A DNA stretch of 22,954 nucleotides from contig URVL01000020.1 in assembly GCA_900551265.1 (NCBI GenBank), forward strand, positions 1-22,954, written 5' to 3'. The translations under genes and the position numbers were made by a program. A model generated the notes under the pieces. The model did no database searches and was not told the DNA's origin. It saw only the letters and a list, made by a program, of their open reading frames with translations. Source of the stretch: an uncultured Eubacteriales bacterium (GTDB taxonomy: Bacteria > Bacillota > Clostridia > Oscillospirales > QAMX01). Below, piece by piece: positions 13,464 to 21,555 of this stretch. Positions within the stretch are counted from its first letter, which is position 1. Each line of letters begins with the position of its first letter.

Positions 13464-13677
13464 ATTTGAAAAAGATCTGTTAACCGGCAAAGATCCGCCG
13501 TTTATTTCCGTGATTACAATAAATGAAACCGACGGACGCCATCGCAGCGAGACCGTGTCAGTTTGCATCAAACAGCACGAAAGACAAATCACCCCCAAGC
13601 ATAATATAGTTTACGGATGCAACCGTCAAGGTGAATAAATGTAGATGACCGGCGGACTCCTGAGTCAAAATTTCATA
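13464..13677. other. Spacer without a supportable gene
   Basis: About 210 bases. One plus-strand frame (ending 13638) reads open for 73 codons but starts inside the hairpin, has no ribosome binding site and no known domain. I find nothing else here. It may be a further remnant of the decayed locus to its left. Confidence 0.4.
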
Positions 13678-13706
13678 TTGACGACTTAAACAATGTATTA
13701 TATGAT
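13678..13706 (+). promoter_or_regulatory. Promoter of the cation-efflux gene
   Basis: TTGACG (13678-13683) and TATGAT (13701-13706) are spaced by 17 bases; the start codon follows after 54 bases. Confidence 0.75.
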
Positions 13707-13760
13707 ATAAGGAATGCAGTAATATGATAAAAAAGAATTACGGACACCAGAGGAATTTTC

Positions 13761-14930
13761 ATGATCACTCTCCTTTCTAAGATTTTTATCAAAAACCGTG
13801 ACAACACCGGCGATCAGAAGGTACGGCGTAGCTATGGTATACTTGCCAGTGTCGTGGGCATCTGCCTGAACATTCTTCTCTTTTTGGGAAAGTACCTTGC
13901 AGGCGCGCAGTGCGGCTCCATTGCGATTATGAGCGACGCATTTAATAACCTCTCTGACGCCGGGTCTTCTCTCGTGACGCTTATAGGATTCAAGTTTGCC
14001 GGGATGAAGCCGGATGCCGATCATCCCTTCGGTCATGGTCGTATTGAATACATTTCAGGTTTCATTGTCTCCGCGACAATTATCCTGATGGGATTTGAAC
14101 TTGGTAAAAGCTCTATTGAAAAAATTATGAACCCTGAACCGATCGATACCAGTATTTTGTCGATTGGCATTCTGATTGCTTCCATTTGCGTCAAACTTTA
14201 CATGAATTTTTATAACCGCCGCATTGCAAAAAAAATCGGCTCTGCCGCCATGCGTGCTACGGCTACGGACAGCTTAAGCGACGCCATTGCAACTACGGTT
14301 GTTTTGGCATCCGTTCTCATCGTTCGTTTTACCGGCGTCAATATAGATGGCTGGTGCGGTGTTGCCGTGGCGTGCTTTATTCTATTCGCAGGTTATAGTG
14401 CTGCCCGCGAGACGCTCAGTCCGCTTTTGGGGAATCCGCCGGATCCCGCGTTTGTCAAACAAATTCAGGATATAGTCATGTCCCACAAGGAGATCATCGG
14501 CATGCACGATTTAATTGTCCACGACTATGGTCCGGGACGCATCATGGTGTCCTTACATGGCGAAGTGGATGGCGATGGCGATATTTTTGCTCTGCACGAC
14601 AAAATCGATTTAATTGAACGAGAACTGCGTGAAAAACTGGGGTGTGCCGCAACCATACATATGGACCCCATTGAGACAAACAACGAAACTGTCTCACGGT
14701 TAAAGGAAGAAGTCTCTTCCATTGTACAGAATATTCATCCGGAACTGACGATTCATGACTTTCGTATGGTTCGGGGACGTACACATACGAATCTTATATT
14801 TGATGTTGTCGTTCCTCTGGACGTGAAAATGTCCGATCGTGAAGTAACAGATCAGATTACCACGCAGATTCAAGAAAAACATCCCAATTTTTATACGGTT
14901 ATACAGGTCGATAAATCCTATGTCATGTAA
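13761..14930 (+). CDS. Cation diffusion facilitator family transporter, long form
   Basis: Exports a divalent metal (Zn, Mn, Fe, Co or Cd class) in exchange for protons. The 389-residue protein has about six membrane helices in residues 25-220. The metal-site motifs are NNLSD in helix 2 (N62, D66) and DSLSD in helix 5 (D170, D174). The N/D type is more often seen in Mn/Fe-like than Zn-like members; this hints at the substrate but does not settle it. HPFGHGR (88-94) is the usual loop motif. The cytosolic part has one ferredoxin-like domain (about 228-315) and a second, similar C-terminal module (about 316-389), which makes it longer than the typical 300 residues, as in some Firmicutes. AGAGGA precedes the ATG at 13761. 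It is monocistronic. Confidence 0.93.
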   Translation: MITLLSKIFIKNRDNTGDQKVRRSYGILASVVGICLNILLFLGKYLAGAQCGSIAIMSDAFNNLSDAGSSLVTLIGFKFAGMKPDADHPFGHGRIEYISGFIVSATIILMGFELGKSSIEKIMNPEPIDTSILSIGILIASICVKLYMNFYNRRIAKKIGSAAMRATATDSLSDAIATTVVLASVLIVRFTGVNIDGWCGVAVACFILFAGYSAARETLSPLLGNPPDPAFVKQIQDIVMSHKEIIGMHDLIVHDYGPGRIMVSLHGEVDGDGDIFALHDKIDLIERELREKLGCAATIHMDPIETNNETVSRLKEEVSSIVQNIHPELTIHDFRMVRGRTHTNLIFDVVVPLDVKMSDREVTDQITTQIQEKHPNFYTVIQVDKSYVM

Positions 14931-14965
14931 AGGACCCTGGAATGCGATTGCATTCCAGGGTCCTT
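14930..14965. terminator. 16-bp perfect hairpin between convergent genes
   Basis: AAGGACCCTGGAATGC (14930-14945), GATT loop, then the exact complement (14950-14965). It starts at the last base of the cation-efflux stop and ends 17 bases before the xylanase stop, so it probably serves both directions. Confidence 0.85.
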
Positions 14966-14982
14966 CCTTATTTCCCTTGAAT

Positions 14983-16299
14983 TCATGGCATATCTGCGAC
15001 GGCATCTGGAATCAGGCTGCGGTCTATGACGCCCCAAAACGCAGGTTTTGTCATCATCCGGCGGTCAAACAGCAGCGGCGCGTTAACACGGCCCGCTACC
15101 GGATAGCTGTCAAGCCAGCTTCGTCCATCATAAACGCCCCAGGTAACCACCATATCCAGGTTTCCTTTTTCCGCCTGACGGCGGAACATCTCAAACAAGT
15201 CCGCATAATACTCAGCAAACTCCGTCTGCAATTCCGGCGTCATTTCCCTGGTTGTGCTCTCGTCGCCCCAACGAAAAATAGAAACATCCAGTTCTGTAAT
15301 CTGCACGGTAAAATCCGGATTCACTTCTTTAAGCGACGCCAACTTCTCAATTGCCAGTTCAAATACCGGGATAGAGGGATATCCCATTTGAATGTGAGCC
15401 TGAATGCCCGCGCCGTCAATCGGGACGCCCTTCTCCAGCATGGCGCGTACCATTTCATAGAAAGCGTCCAGCTTATTCATATCACTTTCCAAACTGTAAT
15501 CGTTAATGATTAGCTGCGCATCGGGATCGGCGGCATCTGCCCAGTAAAATGCCTGCTCTATATAGTCATAGTCTTCTCCGTCTCCATCCAGATCGCCAAT
15601 GATGGAGGCGTACTGTGAAGACTCGCTGTCACGCCGTATCCCACCATTGGAATCAGACATCGCTTCATTCACAACATCCCATGTATGTATGCGCCCTTTA
15701 TATCGGGACACCACTGTTGTAATGTATTCCTCCATACGCGCAAGCAGCTGCTCACGCGTCGCGCGTTCACCATCTTCACCCACAAACCACCACTCCGGCG
15801 CCTGCGAGTGCCAAATCAGCGTATGGCCGCGCAGCGTGGCTCCAACATCCTCTCCAAATTCTACAAATTTGTCAGCTGCATCAAAATAAAAGGTTCCTTC
15901 CGACGGATTCAAGTACATGGGCTTCATCTCATTTTCCGTCACAAACGTATTATAGTGCTTTGTAATCAGCTGATAAAAGTCGGAGCCCTCTTCGAGTTGA
16001 TCCGTATTGACCGCCGCGCCGACCTTGAAAGCATCTTCATAAGCCTCGCACAGCGAGGGAACGCTCTCATCGTAACCCGGCAGATAATAGGAGACATCTT
16101 CAGAGATGCCCGCGTCATTATCCTCATCGGTCATACCGTCGTTCGGTTGTACTTCCCCCTGGGAATTGGTGCCGGACGGTGTCTGTTCTCCGTCCTCCTG
16201 AGTTAATGTGTCCGGCGCAGGAGATTCCTCCGCCGTACACGCGCTGAACAGCACAAAAAGCGTCAGCACGATGGACATCATCCGCATTCTTTTTCTCAT
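14983..16299 (-). CDS. Endo-1,4-beta-xylanase, GH10, lipoprotein
   Basis: Cuts internal beta-1,4 bonds in xylan outside the cell. The 438-residue protein has a lipoprotein signal peptide with lipobox FSAC, lipidated at C21, followed by a Thr/Glu/Gly-rich linker (22-70) and a GH10 barrel (about 80-430). GH10 landmarks are HTLIWHSQAPEW (159-170), the acid/base in WDVVNEAMSD (E212) and the nucleophile in ITELDVS (E336), then TWGVYDGRSWL (386-396). An acidic insertion DLDGDGEDYDY lies at about 237-247. AGGAGG precedes the ATG at 16299; a longer frame to 16332 is rejected. It is 48 bases downstream of the isomerase-like gene on the same strand, probably on one transcript. No carbohydrate-binding module. 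Confidence 0.96.
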   Translation of the reverse strand: MRKRMRMMSIVLTLFVLFSACTAEESPAPDTLTQEDGEQTPSGTNSQGEVQPNDGMTDEDNDAGISEDVSYYLPGYDESVPSLCEAYEDAFKVGAAVNTDQLEEGSDFYQLITKHYNTFVTENEMKPMYLNPSEGTFYFDAADKFVEFGEDVGATLRGHTLIWHSQAPEWWFVGEDGERATREQLLARMEEYITTVVSRYKGRIHTWDVVNEAMSDSNGGIRRDSESSQYASIIGDLDGDGEDYDYIEQAFYWADAADPDAQLIINDYSLESDMNKLDAFYEMVRAMLEKGVPIDGAGIQAHIQMGYPSIPVFELAIEKLASLKEVNPDFTVQITELDVSIFRWGDESTTREMTPELQTEFAEYYADLFEMFRRQAEKGNLDMVVTWGVYDGRSWLDSYPVAGRVNAPLLFDRRMMTKPAFWGVIDRSLIPDAVADMP

Positions 16300-16347
16300 G
16301 GTTGCCTCCTGTTTTTCATAAGCCAACACCACCGGTTCAGCAACACA

Positions 16348-17163
16348 TTACCACCCAAGCGAACGGAGATACATGCGGCTTTCACGCGCCGCCTCCAAAG
16401 ACGGACCCTGCCAGGCATCCTGTTCTACCACAACATAGCGCGCACCGGATTCGGCGGCAGCCTCCAGAATCGGCGGGAAGTCCTGTACGCCATGGCCCAC
16501 CGGACGGAAAGCAAAAGTAGAGGGCGCAGCGTCCCGTTTCGTTTCCATACCAATCAGGTCATACATATGCTCGCTTTTCTCACCAGTGAAGTCCTTTAAA
16601 TGTACAATCGGGCTACGCCCTGCGTAACGGCGGATATAAGACGCGGGGTCCTGACCGGCGACCTTGATCCAACAGACATCCAGCTCGGTCTGAAGCAATT
16701 CTTCCGGAATGACACGGTACAAATAGTCAAGTCCAAAGCTTCCGTCCTCCATCACAACAAACTCAAAGTCATGGTTATGGTACAAAAGCGGGATGCCAAT
16801 CGCTGAGGACGCCCTGCCTATTCGTTCTATTTGCCGCAATGTTTCCGCAAAACCTGGCGTACCGGGCCGCATTTCCTCCGGCAAATAGGGAATCGCAAGA
16901 TATTCACAGCCGATCGTCTGATAATCTGCAAGCGTTCGGTCCAAATCTGAAATCAACTCCATAATCGGCACATGCGCGCAGATTGCCCGCAGCCCCGTTT
17001 CGTCTAAGATATGGCGAAACTCCCGCGCCGGGATTCCATAAAGACCTGCCGGCTCAACAAGCGCATATCCCATTTCCCGAACTTTTTCCATCGTTCCTGC
17101 AAAATCACGTTCCGCCTCGTCTCGGACCGTATAAAGCTGCAATGCTACAGGCAAGGTTTTCAT
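16348..17163 (-). CDS. Sugar phosphate isomerase/epimerase-like TIM-barrel protein
   Basis: The AP-endonuclease/xylose-isomerase-like family includes sugar isomerases and epimerases and inosose dehydratases; members bind a divalent metal. The 271-residue protein shows LQLYTVRDEAERD at its start, YHNHDFEF (128-135), ELDVCWIKVAG (160-170), IVHLKD (186-191), PVGHG (221-225) and VVVEQD (244-249); E160, H188 and E247 are likely metal ligands. No signal peptide, so it acts in the cytosol. The ATG at 17163 follows GGAGG. It is the first gene of a leftward pair with the xylanase and diverges from a Gfo/Idh/MocA oxidoreductase, a common partner for interconverting sugars. The precise substrate cannot be told. 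Confidence 0.9.
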   Translation of the reverse strand: MKTLPVALQLYTVRDEAERDFAGTMEKVREMGYALVEPAGLYGIPAREFRHILDETGLRAICAHVPIMELISDLDRTLADYQTIGCEYLAIPYLPEEMRPGTPGFAETLRQIERIGRASSAIGIPLLYHNHDFEFVVMEDGSFGLDYLYRVIPEELLQTELDVCWIKVAGQDPASYIRRYAGRSPIVHLKDFTGEKSEHMYDLIGMETKRDAAPSTFAFRPVGHGVQDFPPILEAAAESGARYVVVEQDAWQGPSLEAARESRMYLRSLGW

Positions 17164-17194
17164 ATACTTTCCTCCCGTTTCTTTTCCTGTTTTT

Positions 17195-17223
17195 ATTATA
17201 TCGCTACAATTTGGTAAAGTAAA
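17195..17223 (-). promoter_or_regulatory. Promoter of the isomerase-xylanase pair
   Basis: On the minus strand TTTACT (17218-17223) and TATAAT (17195-17200) are spaced by 17 bases. Confidence 0.75.
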
Positions 17224-17226
17224 GCG

Positions 17227-17254
17227 TTGACTTTATTGACTATCTGTGATAGTC
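17227..17254 (+). promoter_or_regulatory. Promoter with a palindromic operator for the oxidoreductase gene
   Basis: TTGACT (17227-17232) and GATAGT (17249-17254) with a 16-base spacer form a plausible promoter. The perfect palindrome GACTATC-TGT-GATAGTC (17238-17254) covers the -10 box and begins only four bases from the -35 box of the divergent leftward promoter's upstream side. One regulator bound here could affect both directions. A second TTGACT lies at 17236. Confidence 0.6.
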
Positions 17255-17368
17255 TGAATTTGTTGGCAGATCTTTTGTTTTTCCAGGGAGGAATACCGGC
17301 GCTTGCCGGTTTGCAACACTTTTATCCCACATTTTTTACGATATCGATAGAGAAAGGACGTGTCTCGT

Positions 17369-18505
17369 ATGTCAGATGTTTTGAGTAAGTTCCGGCCCGA
17401 CGAAAAAGCCGAACGCAAAACGTTTTCCAAAAAGCTGAAAGTTGGTATCATCGGCACCGGCTGGATTGCGGAGTCCCACGCAGAGAGCTATTTGAAGATG
17501 GATGACGTCGAAATTGTGGCGCTTGCCGACTTAATCCCGGGAAAGGCTGAGAAGTTTGCCGCACAGTATGGGATCCAGGGCGCGCGTTTTTATCCCGATC
17601 ACAAATCCATGCTCGAGCAGGAGGCGTTGGATGCGGTCAGCGTCTGTACATACAATGCCACGCACTGTGTTTGTACGGTAGACGCGTTAAAGGCAGGCGT
17701 CAACGTTCTTTTGGAAAAACCGATGACTGTCACGCTGGAAGAAGCGCTTGCAATCCGCCATGCGGAAAAAGAAAGTGGAAAAATAGTAGATATTGGCTTT
17801 CAGCCCCGTTATGAAGTCAATTTTCAAATGATTAAACGAGTGGTGCAGTCTGGCGCACTCGGCGATGTTTACTATATTCAGACAGGAGGCGGGCGCTGCC
17901 GCGGCATTCCCGGCAGTACATTTATTGAGAAGAAAACAGGTGGAATCGGCGCACTCGGTGATATCGGTTGTTATGCGCTCGACGTAGTACTGAATGCCAT
18001 CGGCTATCCGAAGCCTCTCACTGTTACCGGTTATACCTCCGGCTTTTTTGGTTCCAATCCCGCTTACTATCCGGAGCGTGATGCATCCCGATTTAATGTT
18101 GACGATTTTGCGGCAGCGTTTATCCGTCTGGAAGGCGGTATCATCTGCGATTTTCGGATTTCTTGGGCCATGCATATGGACACAACCGGCGATTCTCTCA
18201 TTTTGGGAACGAAAGGTGGACTTCGCATCCCCTCAACTGAGTGTTGGAACGGCTATGGTTTGGACCGTCCCCTTATCTATTACCACGATGTGGGCGGCGC
18301 GCAGGTTGAAACGGTTATCCCTCTGCAGGAATCAAATGCTGACCGCATCTTCTATGAAAAAGTTCGTGCATTCGTCGACGCCGTACAGACCGGTGCACCC
18401 TCTCCCATCTCCAGCGCGCAGATTATTTATAATCAGGCTATCCTGGACGGAATCGCAAGATCTGCCGCTTTGGGGCGCGAAGTGGATATCGTAATCCCGG
18501 AATGA
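17369..18505 (+). CDS. Gfo/Idh/MocA-family oxidoreductase
   Basis: NAD(P)-dependent oxidoreductase acting on sugars or cyclitols in the cytosol. The 378-residue protein has a Rossmann domain with KVGIIGTGWIAESHAESYL (24-42), the EKP motif in LLEKPMT (114-120) and the catalytic segment GGIGALGDIGCYALD (191-205), where D198 and Y202 hold positions often D and H; the tyrosine form resembles glucose-fructose oxidoreductases. The ATG at 17369 is preferred because AGAAAGGA stands 10 bases ahead; a GTG at 17360 is too close to it. Divergent from the isomerase-xylanase pair, with the shared operator between. A strong terminator follows. Just upstream, GGAGG precedes a small ACCGGC/GCCGGT stem. Confidence 0.93.
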   Translation: MSDVLSKFRPDEKAERKTFSKKLKVGIIGTGWIAESHAESYLKMDDVEIVALADLIPGKAEKFAAQYGIQGARFYPDHKSMLEQEALDAVSVCTYNATHCVCTVDALKAGVNVLLEKPMTVTLEEALAIRHAEKESGKIVDIGFQPRYEVNFQMIKRVVQSGALGDVYYIQTGGGRCRGIPGSTFIEKKTGGIGALGDIGCYALDVVLNAIGYPKPLTVTGYTSGFFGSNPAYYPERDASRFNVDDFAAAFIRLEGGIICDFRISWAMHMDTTGDSLILGTKGGLRIPSTECWNGYGLDRPLIYYHDVGGAQVETVIPLQESNADRIFYEKVRAFVDAVQTGAPSPISSAQIIYNQAILDGIARSAALGREVDIVIPE

Positions 18506-18513
18506 TCGTTTTT

Positions 18514-18550
18514 AAAACCGCCGTTCTTTGTGTAGAACGGCGGTTTTTTT
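18514..18550 (+). terminator. Terminator of the oxidoreductase gene
   Basis: AAAACCGCCGTTCT (18514-18527) pairs perfectly with AGAACGGCGGTTTT (18534-18547) around TTGTGT, followed by more T residues. Confidence 0.93.
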
Positions 18551-18657
18551 ATGCGTTTGCACGGTCAATGTCCTCGACCGGCATAAGACTACTGTAAAAT
18601 CAGGCAGGGTTTCTCTCGATTTCCCAATCAGGCAAATTGCCAATCCATTCATCGTTC

Positions 18658-19164
18658 TTATGCACGACGTATCACTCCACATGCAATTTTGATACCGGAG
18701 TCCCCTGCAGGTTGTGTTTTGAAATCATCAGGATGATCGTGTATTACAACTGTTCTTCCTATAATATTCTTCACTTGGAATCGATTTGTCAAAACCGCCA
18801 GAAACGCATGCCCCTGGTTCCCAAAAAGCGGGGGAAGGTCGCCTGCATGACCGGGATGCATACACATTGCCGGATTATAATGCGAAAGTGTCCCGGGAAA
18901 CGGGTCGTTACCCTCTACCTCCTGACAGGAGGAACCCTCATGGATATGGAATCCAAAGACGCGATCCATGCATTCTCCCCTTTCATACGGAAGGCCAAAT
19001 ATATTGGCCACAACAAAAACGCCGCCTCGGGTTTGATAAAATAACACCTGCCCTCTGATCAGCGGGTGGGCCATGCTTCCTCGCATCTCCGCATAGGCCT
19101 GATAGCCTTGTCTAAACAGTGAATCGAGAAACTCCAACGTCCTATTTGTCGTATGATAAATCAC
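18658..19164 (-). CDS. Cu/Zn-type superoxide dismutase family protein, cytosolic
   Basis: Likely converts superoxide to hydrogen peroxide and oxygen. Of 168 residues, the copper ligands are H73 and H75 (GFHIHE), H95 (SHYNP, bridging) and H142 (VVIHDHPDD); zinc ligands are H95, H103, H106 and D109 (MHPGHAGDLPPL). C80 and C162 (KIACGVI) can form the usual disulfide. So the full metal site is kept, unlike the copper-less YojM-like homologue. The guiding arginine of the family is lysine here (K159). There is no signal peptide or lipobox, so it appears cytosolic; most bacterial members are exported. The start is GTG at 19164, with AAGGAGGTG seven bases upstream; an ATG nearer that site meets a stop at once. 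Its own promoter lies about 100 bases upstream. Confidence 0.9.
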   Translation of the reverse strand: MIYHTTNRTLEFLDSLFRQGYQAYAEMRGSMAHPLIRGQVLFYQTRGGVFVVANIFGLPYERGECMDRVFGFHIHEGSSCQEVEGNDPFPGTLSHYNPAMCMHPGHAGDLPPLFGNQGHAFLAVLTNRFQVKNIIGRTVVIHDHPDDFKTQPAGDSGIKIACGVIRRA

Positions 19165-19267
19165 ATAACACCTCCTTGTCTGAATGGGTGCAACCTATTC
19201 TATGCGTGATTTTAAACGTCAGTGATTTTTTAAGCCGCACTTTCCAGCATCAAAAACTTAAATAAAG

Positions 19268-19295
19268 AGTATATACTATAAACTGGTACTGTAAA
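19268..19295 (-). promoter_or_regulatory. Promoter of the superoxide dismutase gene
   Basis: On the minus strand TTTACA (19290-19295) and TATACT (19268-19273) with a 16-base spacer. This leaves a leader of about 100 bases before the GTG start. Confidence 0.6.
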
Positions 19296-19472
19296 ACGTA
19301 AGCCTTGAATTATTATTTTTGACGAATCTATAAGATAAACCAACCGTTTAAACAAGGTTGACTGATTTCGTTTTTCACGACGCCGGACAATTTGTAAATA
19401 TATTTCCATCATTCATACTATTTTCATATTAAGGATAAACATGGAATATATGTTCTAATTTTGCATGTTGTA
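19296..19472. other. AT-rich intergenic stretch between divergent genes
   Basis: Clearly richer in A and T than the genes around it. A minus-strand frame of 60 codons (19230-19412) has no ribosome binding site and overlaps the dismutase promoter, so I do not call it. I see nothing else. Confidence 0.5.
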
Positions 19473-19501
19473 TTGACAATTGACCAGCAATTCAATTAAA
19501 T
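19473..19501 (+). promoter_or_regulatory. Promoter with small inverted repeat before the solute-binding protein gene
   Basis: TTGACA (19473-19478) and TTAAAT (19496-19501) are spaced by 17 bases. AATTG-ACCAG-CAATT (19478-19492) lies between the boxes and might be an operator. The leader to the start codon is over 100 bases. Confidence 0.55.
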
Positions 19502-19618
19502 TTTAATATATAGTAATTATTATTTAATCTTACCGCAGAATCAGCAACGTATATCCGCATTTATTTTGTTCATAACGCACAACTGTGTGTTTTGAAAAAC
19601 TATAATGGAGGTACTTTT

Positions 19619-21493
19619 ATGAATGCGAAACGACTGATGGCGATTCTCATCACCCTTATGATGCTGCTCGCACTTTTCAGTGCCTGCGCCGGCACGGCTG
19701 ACGGCGGCGGAACGCAGTCCGACACGGGAGGTAATACGGCCGGAACGGATGCCGATACGCCGGAGAATACCGAAGGCGATACAGATGATCAGCCAGAGGC
19801 AGTAGATCCGACAGAACTTTCCTTCCTTTCGTTTGAGGCACACGGGTCCTATACGTTGGACGCCTGTACGGATTACACGACCTACAAAGATATGACCCAG
19901 CATTTGCTCGACAACTATAACCTGACGATGGACCGCACCATTGTGAATGAGACGGTCTATGAAAGCACACTCAATTCTTACATAGCCGGCAATACGTTGA
20001 CCGATATTTTTTACACCGGTTATCTCTCCGATGATATCGTCAATAACTGCGTCGGGCAAGGATTGTTTGCCGATATGGATGAAGTGTTGGCTTATTCCGA
20101 CGGCACTGCGGCAGGCATGTTTGCAGATGGCGCCACGTTTAATTTTATCAAAGGTATGAATGTTCGCGAGGACGGACACTGGTATACCTGTCACACGGCG
20201 GCCTCTGCCTATACAAACATTGATCTGGACGATGAGGATACGGATTTCGTCTGTGAATTTCCAATCAGCTGCTTCTATGACGTCCAAATTCGTTACGACT
20301 GGCTCCAGAAATTAGGGTTGGCAGTCCCCTCCACCACACAGGAATATAAAGACGCACTTATTGCGATGCAGGAAAACGACTGCAATGAAAACGGTGCGGC
20401 TGACGAACGCGCATTCCTCTGCCTTGGATCTGGTACCGATGACGTCTACGTCGGTATCGGTGGTTGGTTCGGTCTGACAAACGGCAATTTTATTGTCAGC
20501 GTTGCCGACGGATCTGTACAGAGCGCCATCTTACAGGGCGATCAGTATATTCAGTTTGCAAACTATATGAACGAACTGTATGACGCCGGCGTTGTCTTAA
20601 ACGGTGAAGGAAGCATGTGGAACCGCTCTGTAGAAGTAGCCGCCAACTGTGTTTCTTCCTATCAGCAGTATCCCAGCAGCACGTATTACGAAACGACAAC
20701 CGGTGTCGAATCGTTCTACTATCCCATTTCTGTCATACAGGCGATCGACGGCGTCAAACCTACCATTCAGGGTCAGGCCAGCGTTGTAGGCTACACGGCC
20801 TATGGATTTGACGCCAACTCCGACTATGCCGCGTGTGCCGCATGGATGGATTTCATTCATAGCGAGTATTATTTCCTGATGCTGTATTTTGGCGTAGAAG
20901 GGCATGCCTGGGACTGGCAGGACGACGGCACCATCCTCAAGTATAACCTGACAGAGGACGAAGCGCTCGACTATAACGGTATGTGGACCTATATGACCTG
21001 GACCGCGTTCCCACAGATTGACACTTCTATTGTGTATCACTATAATGCCGTTACGTATGATTCCATCCAGTCGGCACTTGATAACGGAGAGCCCTATACG
21101 AAAGACGGTTATGCCTCTTACGAAGAATTCCTGGAGAATCCGGCCAATGCCGCAAAGCATTTTACAGATGAAGGCGATAACTGGTTCTGTTTCTTCAACG
21201 ATTTAATTGAATTCGGCGTGGAAAACATTGATTGGACTTGTGCTGCCACGTTTAAGGCTGCCTATACCAATGAAGAAATCGACACGATCGGAATGTATGA
21301 GACCGATATAAAAACGTATTTCGACGAACTGAACGTCTCCTATATTATCGGTTCCAAGTCTACCGGCACCTATGACGAAGATATTCAGTTTGCCTATGAT
21401 AACCTGCACCTGCAGGAGTACATCAATAGCATCCAGTCCGCCAGCAACCGCTACCTCGACGCGGTCGGCGGTGAACCTATTCCGATTGCGTAA
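19619..21493 (+). CDS. Extracellular solute-binding lipoprotein (ABC importer, sugar type)
   Basis: Captures an oligosaccharide or related ligand outside the membrane and delivers it to an ABC permease. The 624-residue protein has a lipoprotein signal with lipobox FSAC, lipidated at C23, a Gly/Thr/Asp-rich linker (24-65), and a binding fold. The segment DCNENGAADERAF near residue 260 matches the DxNxNGxxDE calcium-like loop of LplA-type sugar-binding proteins. It is rich in tyrosine and tryptophan, as expected for a sugar-stacking site, and very acidic. GGAGG precedes the ATG at 19619. It is alone: terminators or opposing genes lie on both sides and no permease or ATPase for it is in the window. 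It is close to the xylanase locus, so xylo-oligosaccharides are a reasonable guess only. Confidence 0.9.
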   Translation: MNAKRLMAILITLMMLLALFSACAGTADGGGTQSDTGGNTAGTDADTPENTEGDTDDQPEAVDPTELSFLSFEAHGSYTLDACTDYTTYKDMTQHLLDNYNLTMDRTIVNETVYESTLNSYIAGNTLTDIFYTGYLSDDIVNNCVGQGLFADMDEVLAYSDGTAAGMFADGATFNFIKGMNVREDGHWYTCHTAASAYTNIDLDDEDTDFVCEFPISCFYDVQIRYDWLQKLGLAVPSTTQEYKDALIAMQENDCNENGAADERAFLCLGSGTDDVYVGIGGWFGLTNGNFIVSVADGSVQSAILQGDQYIQFANYMNELYDAGVVLNGEGSMWNRSVEVAANCVSSYQQYPSSTYYETTTGVESFYYPISVIQAIDGVKPTIQGQASVVGYTAYGFDANSDYAACAAWMDFIHSEYYFLMLYFGVEGHAWDWQDDGTILKYNLTEDEALDYNGMWTYMTWTAFPQIDTSIVYHYNAVTYDSIQSALDNGEPYTKDGYASYEEFLENPANAAKHFTDEGDNWFCFFNDLIEFGVENIDWTCAATFKAAYTNEEIDTIGMYETDIKTYFDELNVSYIIGSKSTGTYDEDIQFAYDNLHLQEYINSIQSASNRYLDAVGGEPIPIA

Positions 21494-21501
21494 TCTCAGT
21501 T

Positions 21502-21542
21502 AAAAAGCGCCGGACGGTAATATTCCGGTCCGGCGCTTTTTT
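21502..21542. terminator. Bidirectional terminator after the solute-binding protein gene
   Basis: AAAAAGCGCCGGAC (21502-21515) pairs with GTCCGGCGCTTTTT (21528-21541) around a 12-base loop. T runs follow on both strands, so it also serves the permease gene on the minus strand, which ends at 21556. Confidence 0.9.
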
Positions 21543-21555
21543 CTGTTAGATTACT

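Noticed and set aside
13417..13638. Possible 73-residue protein before the cation-efflux gene
   Set aside because: Starts inside a hairpin with no ribosome binding site and is not recognisable; it may be chance or a remnant.
15685..16206. Plus-strand reading frame of 173 codons opposite the xylanase gene
   Set aside because: Antisense shadow of the GH10 gene, whose catalytic motifs are on the minus strand.
17287..17354. GGAGG followed by a TTG and 15 codons, a possible leader peptide before the oxidoreductase gene
   Set aside because: The start lies within a small stem and the peptide has no regulatory codon pattern; probably chance.
18599..18657. Short minus-strand reading KNDEWIGNLPDWEIERNPA in the frame next to the end of the dismutase gene
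   Set aside because: Looks protein-like and might be a lost C-terminal extension by frameshift, but the dismutase already ends properly after IACGVIRRA and 19 residues are too few to judge.
19230..19412. Possible 60-residue minus-strand protein in the AT-rich gap
   Set aside because: Overlaps the dismutase promoter, lacks a ribosome binding site and has AT-driven composition.
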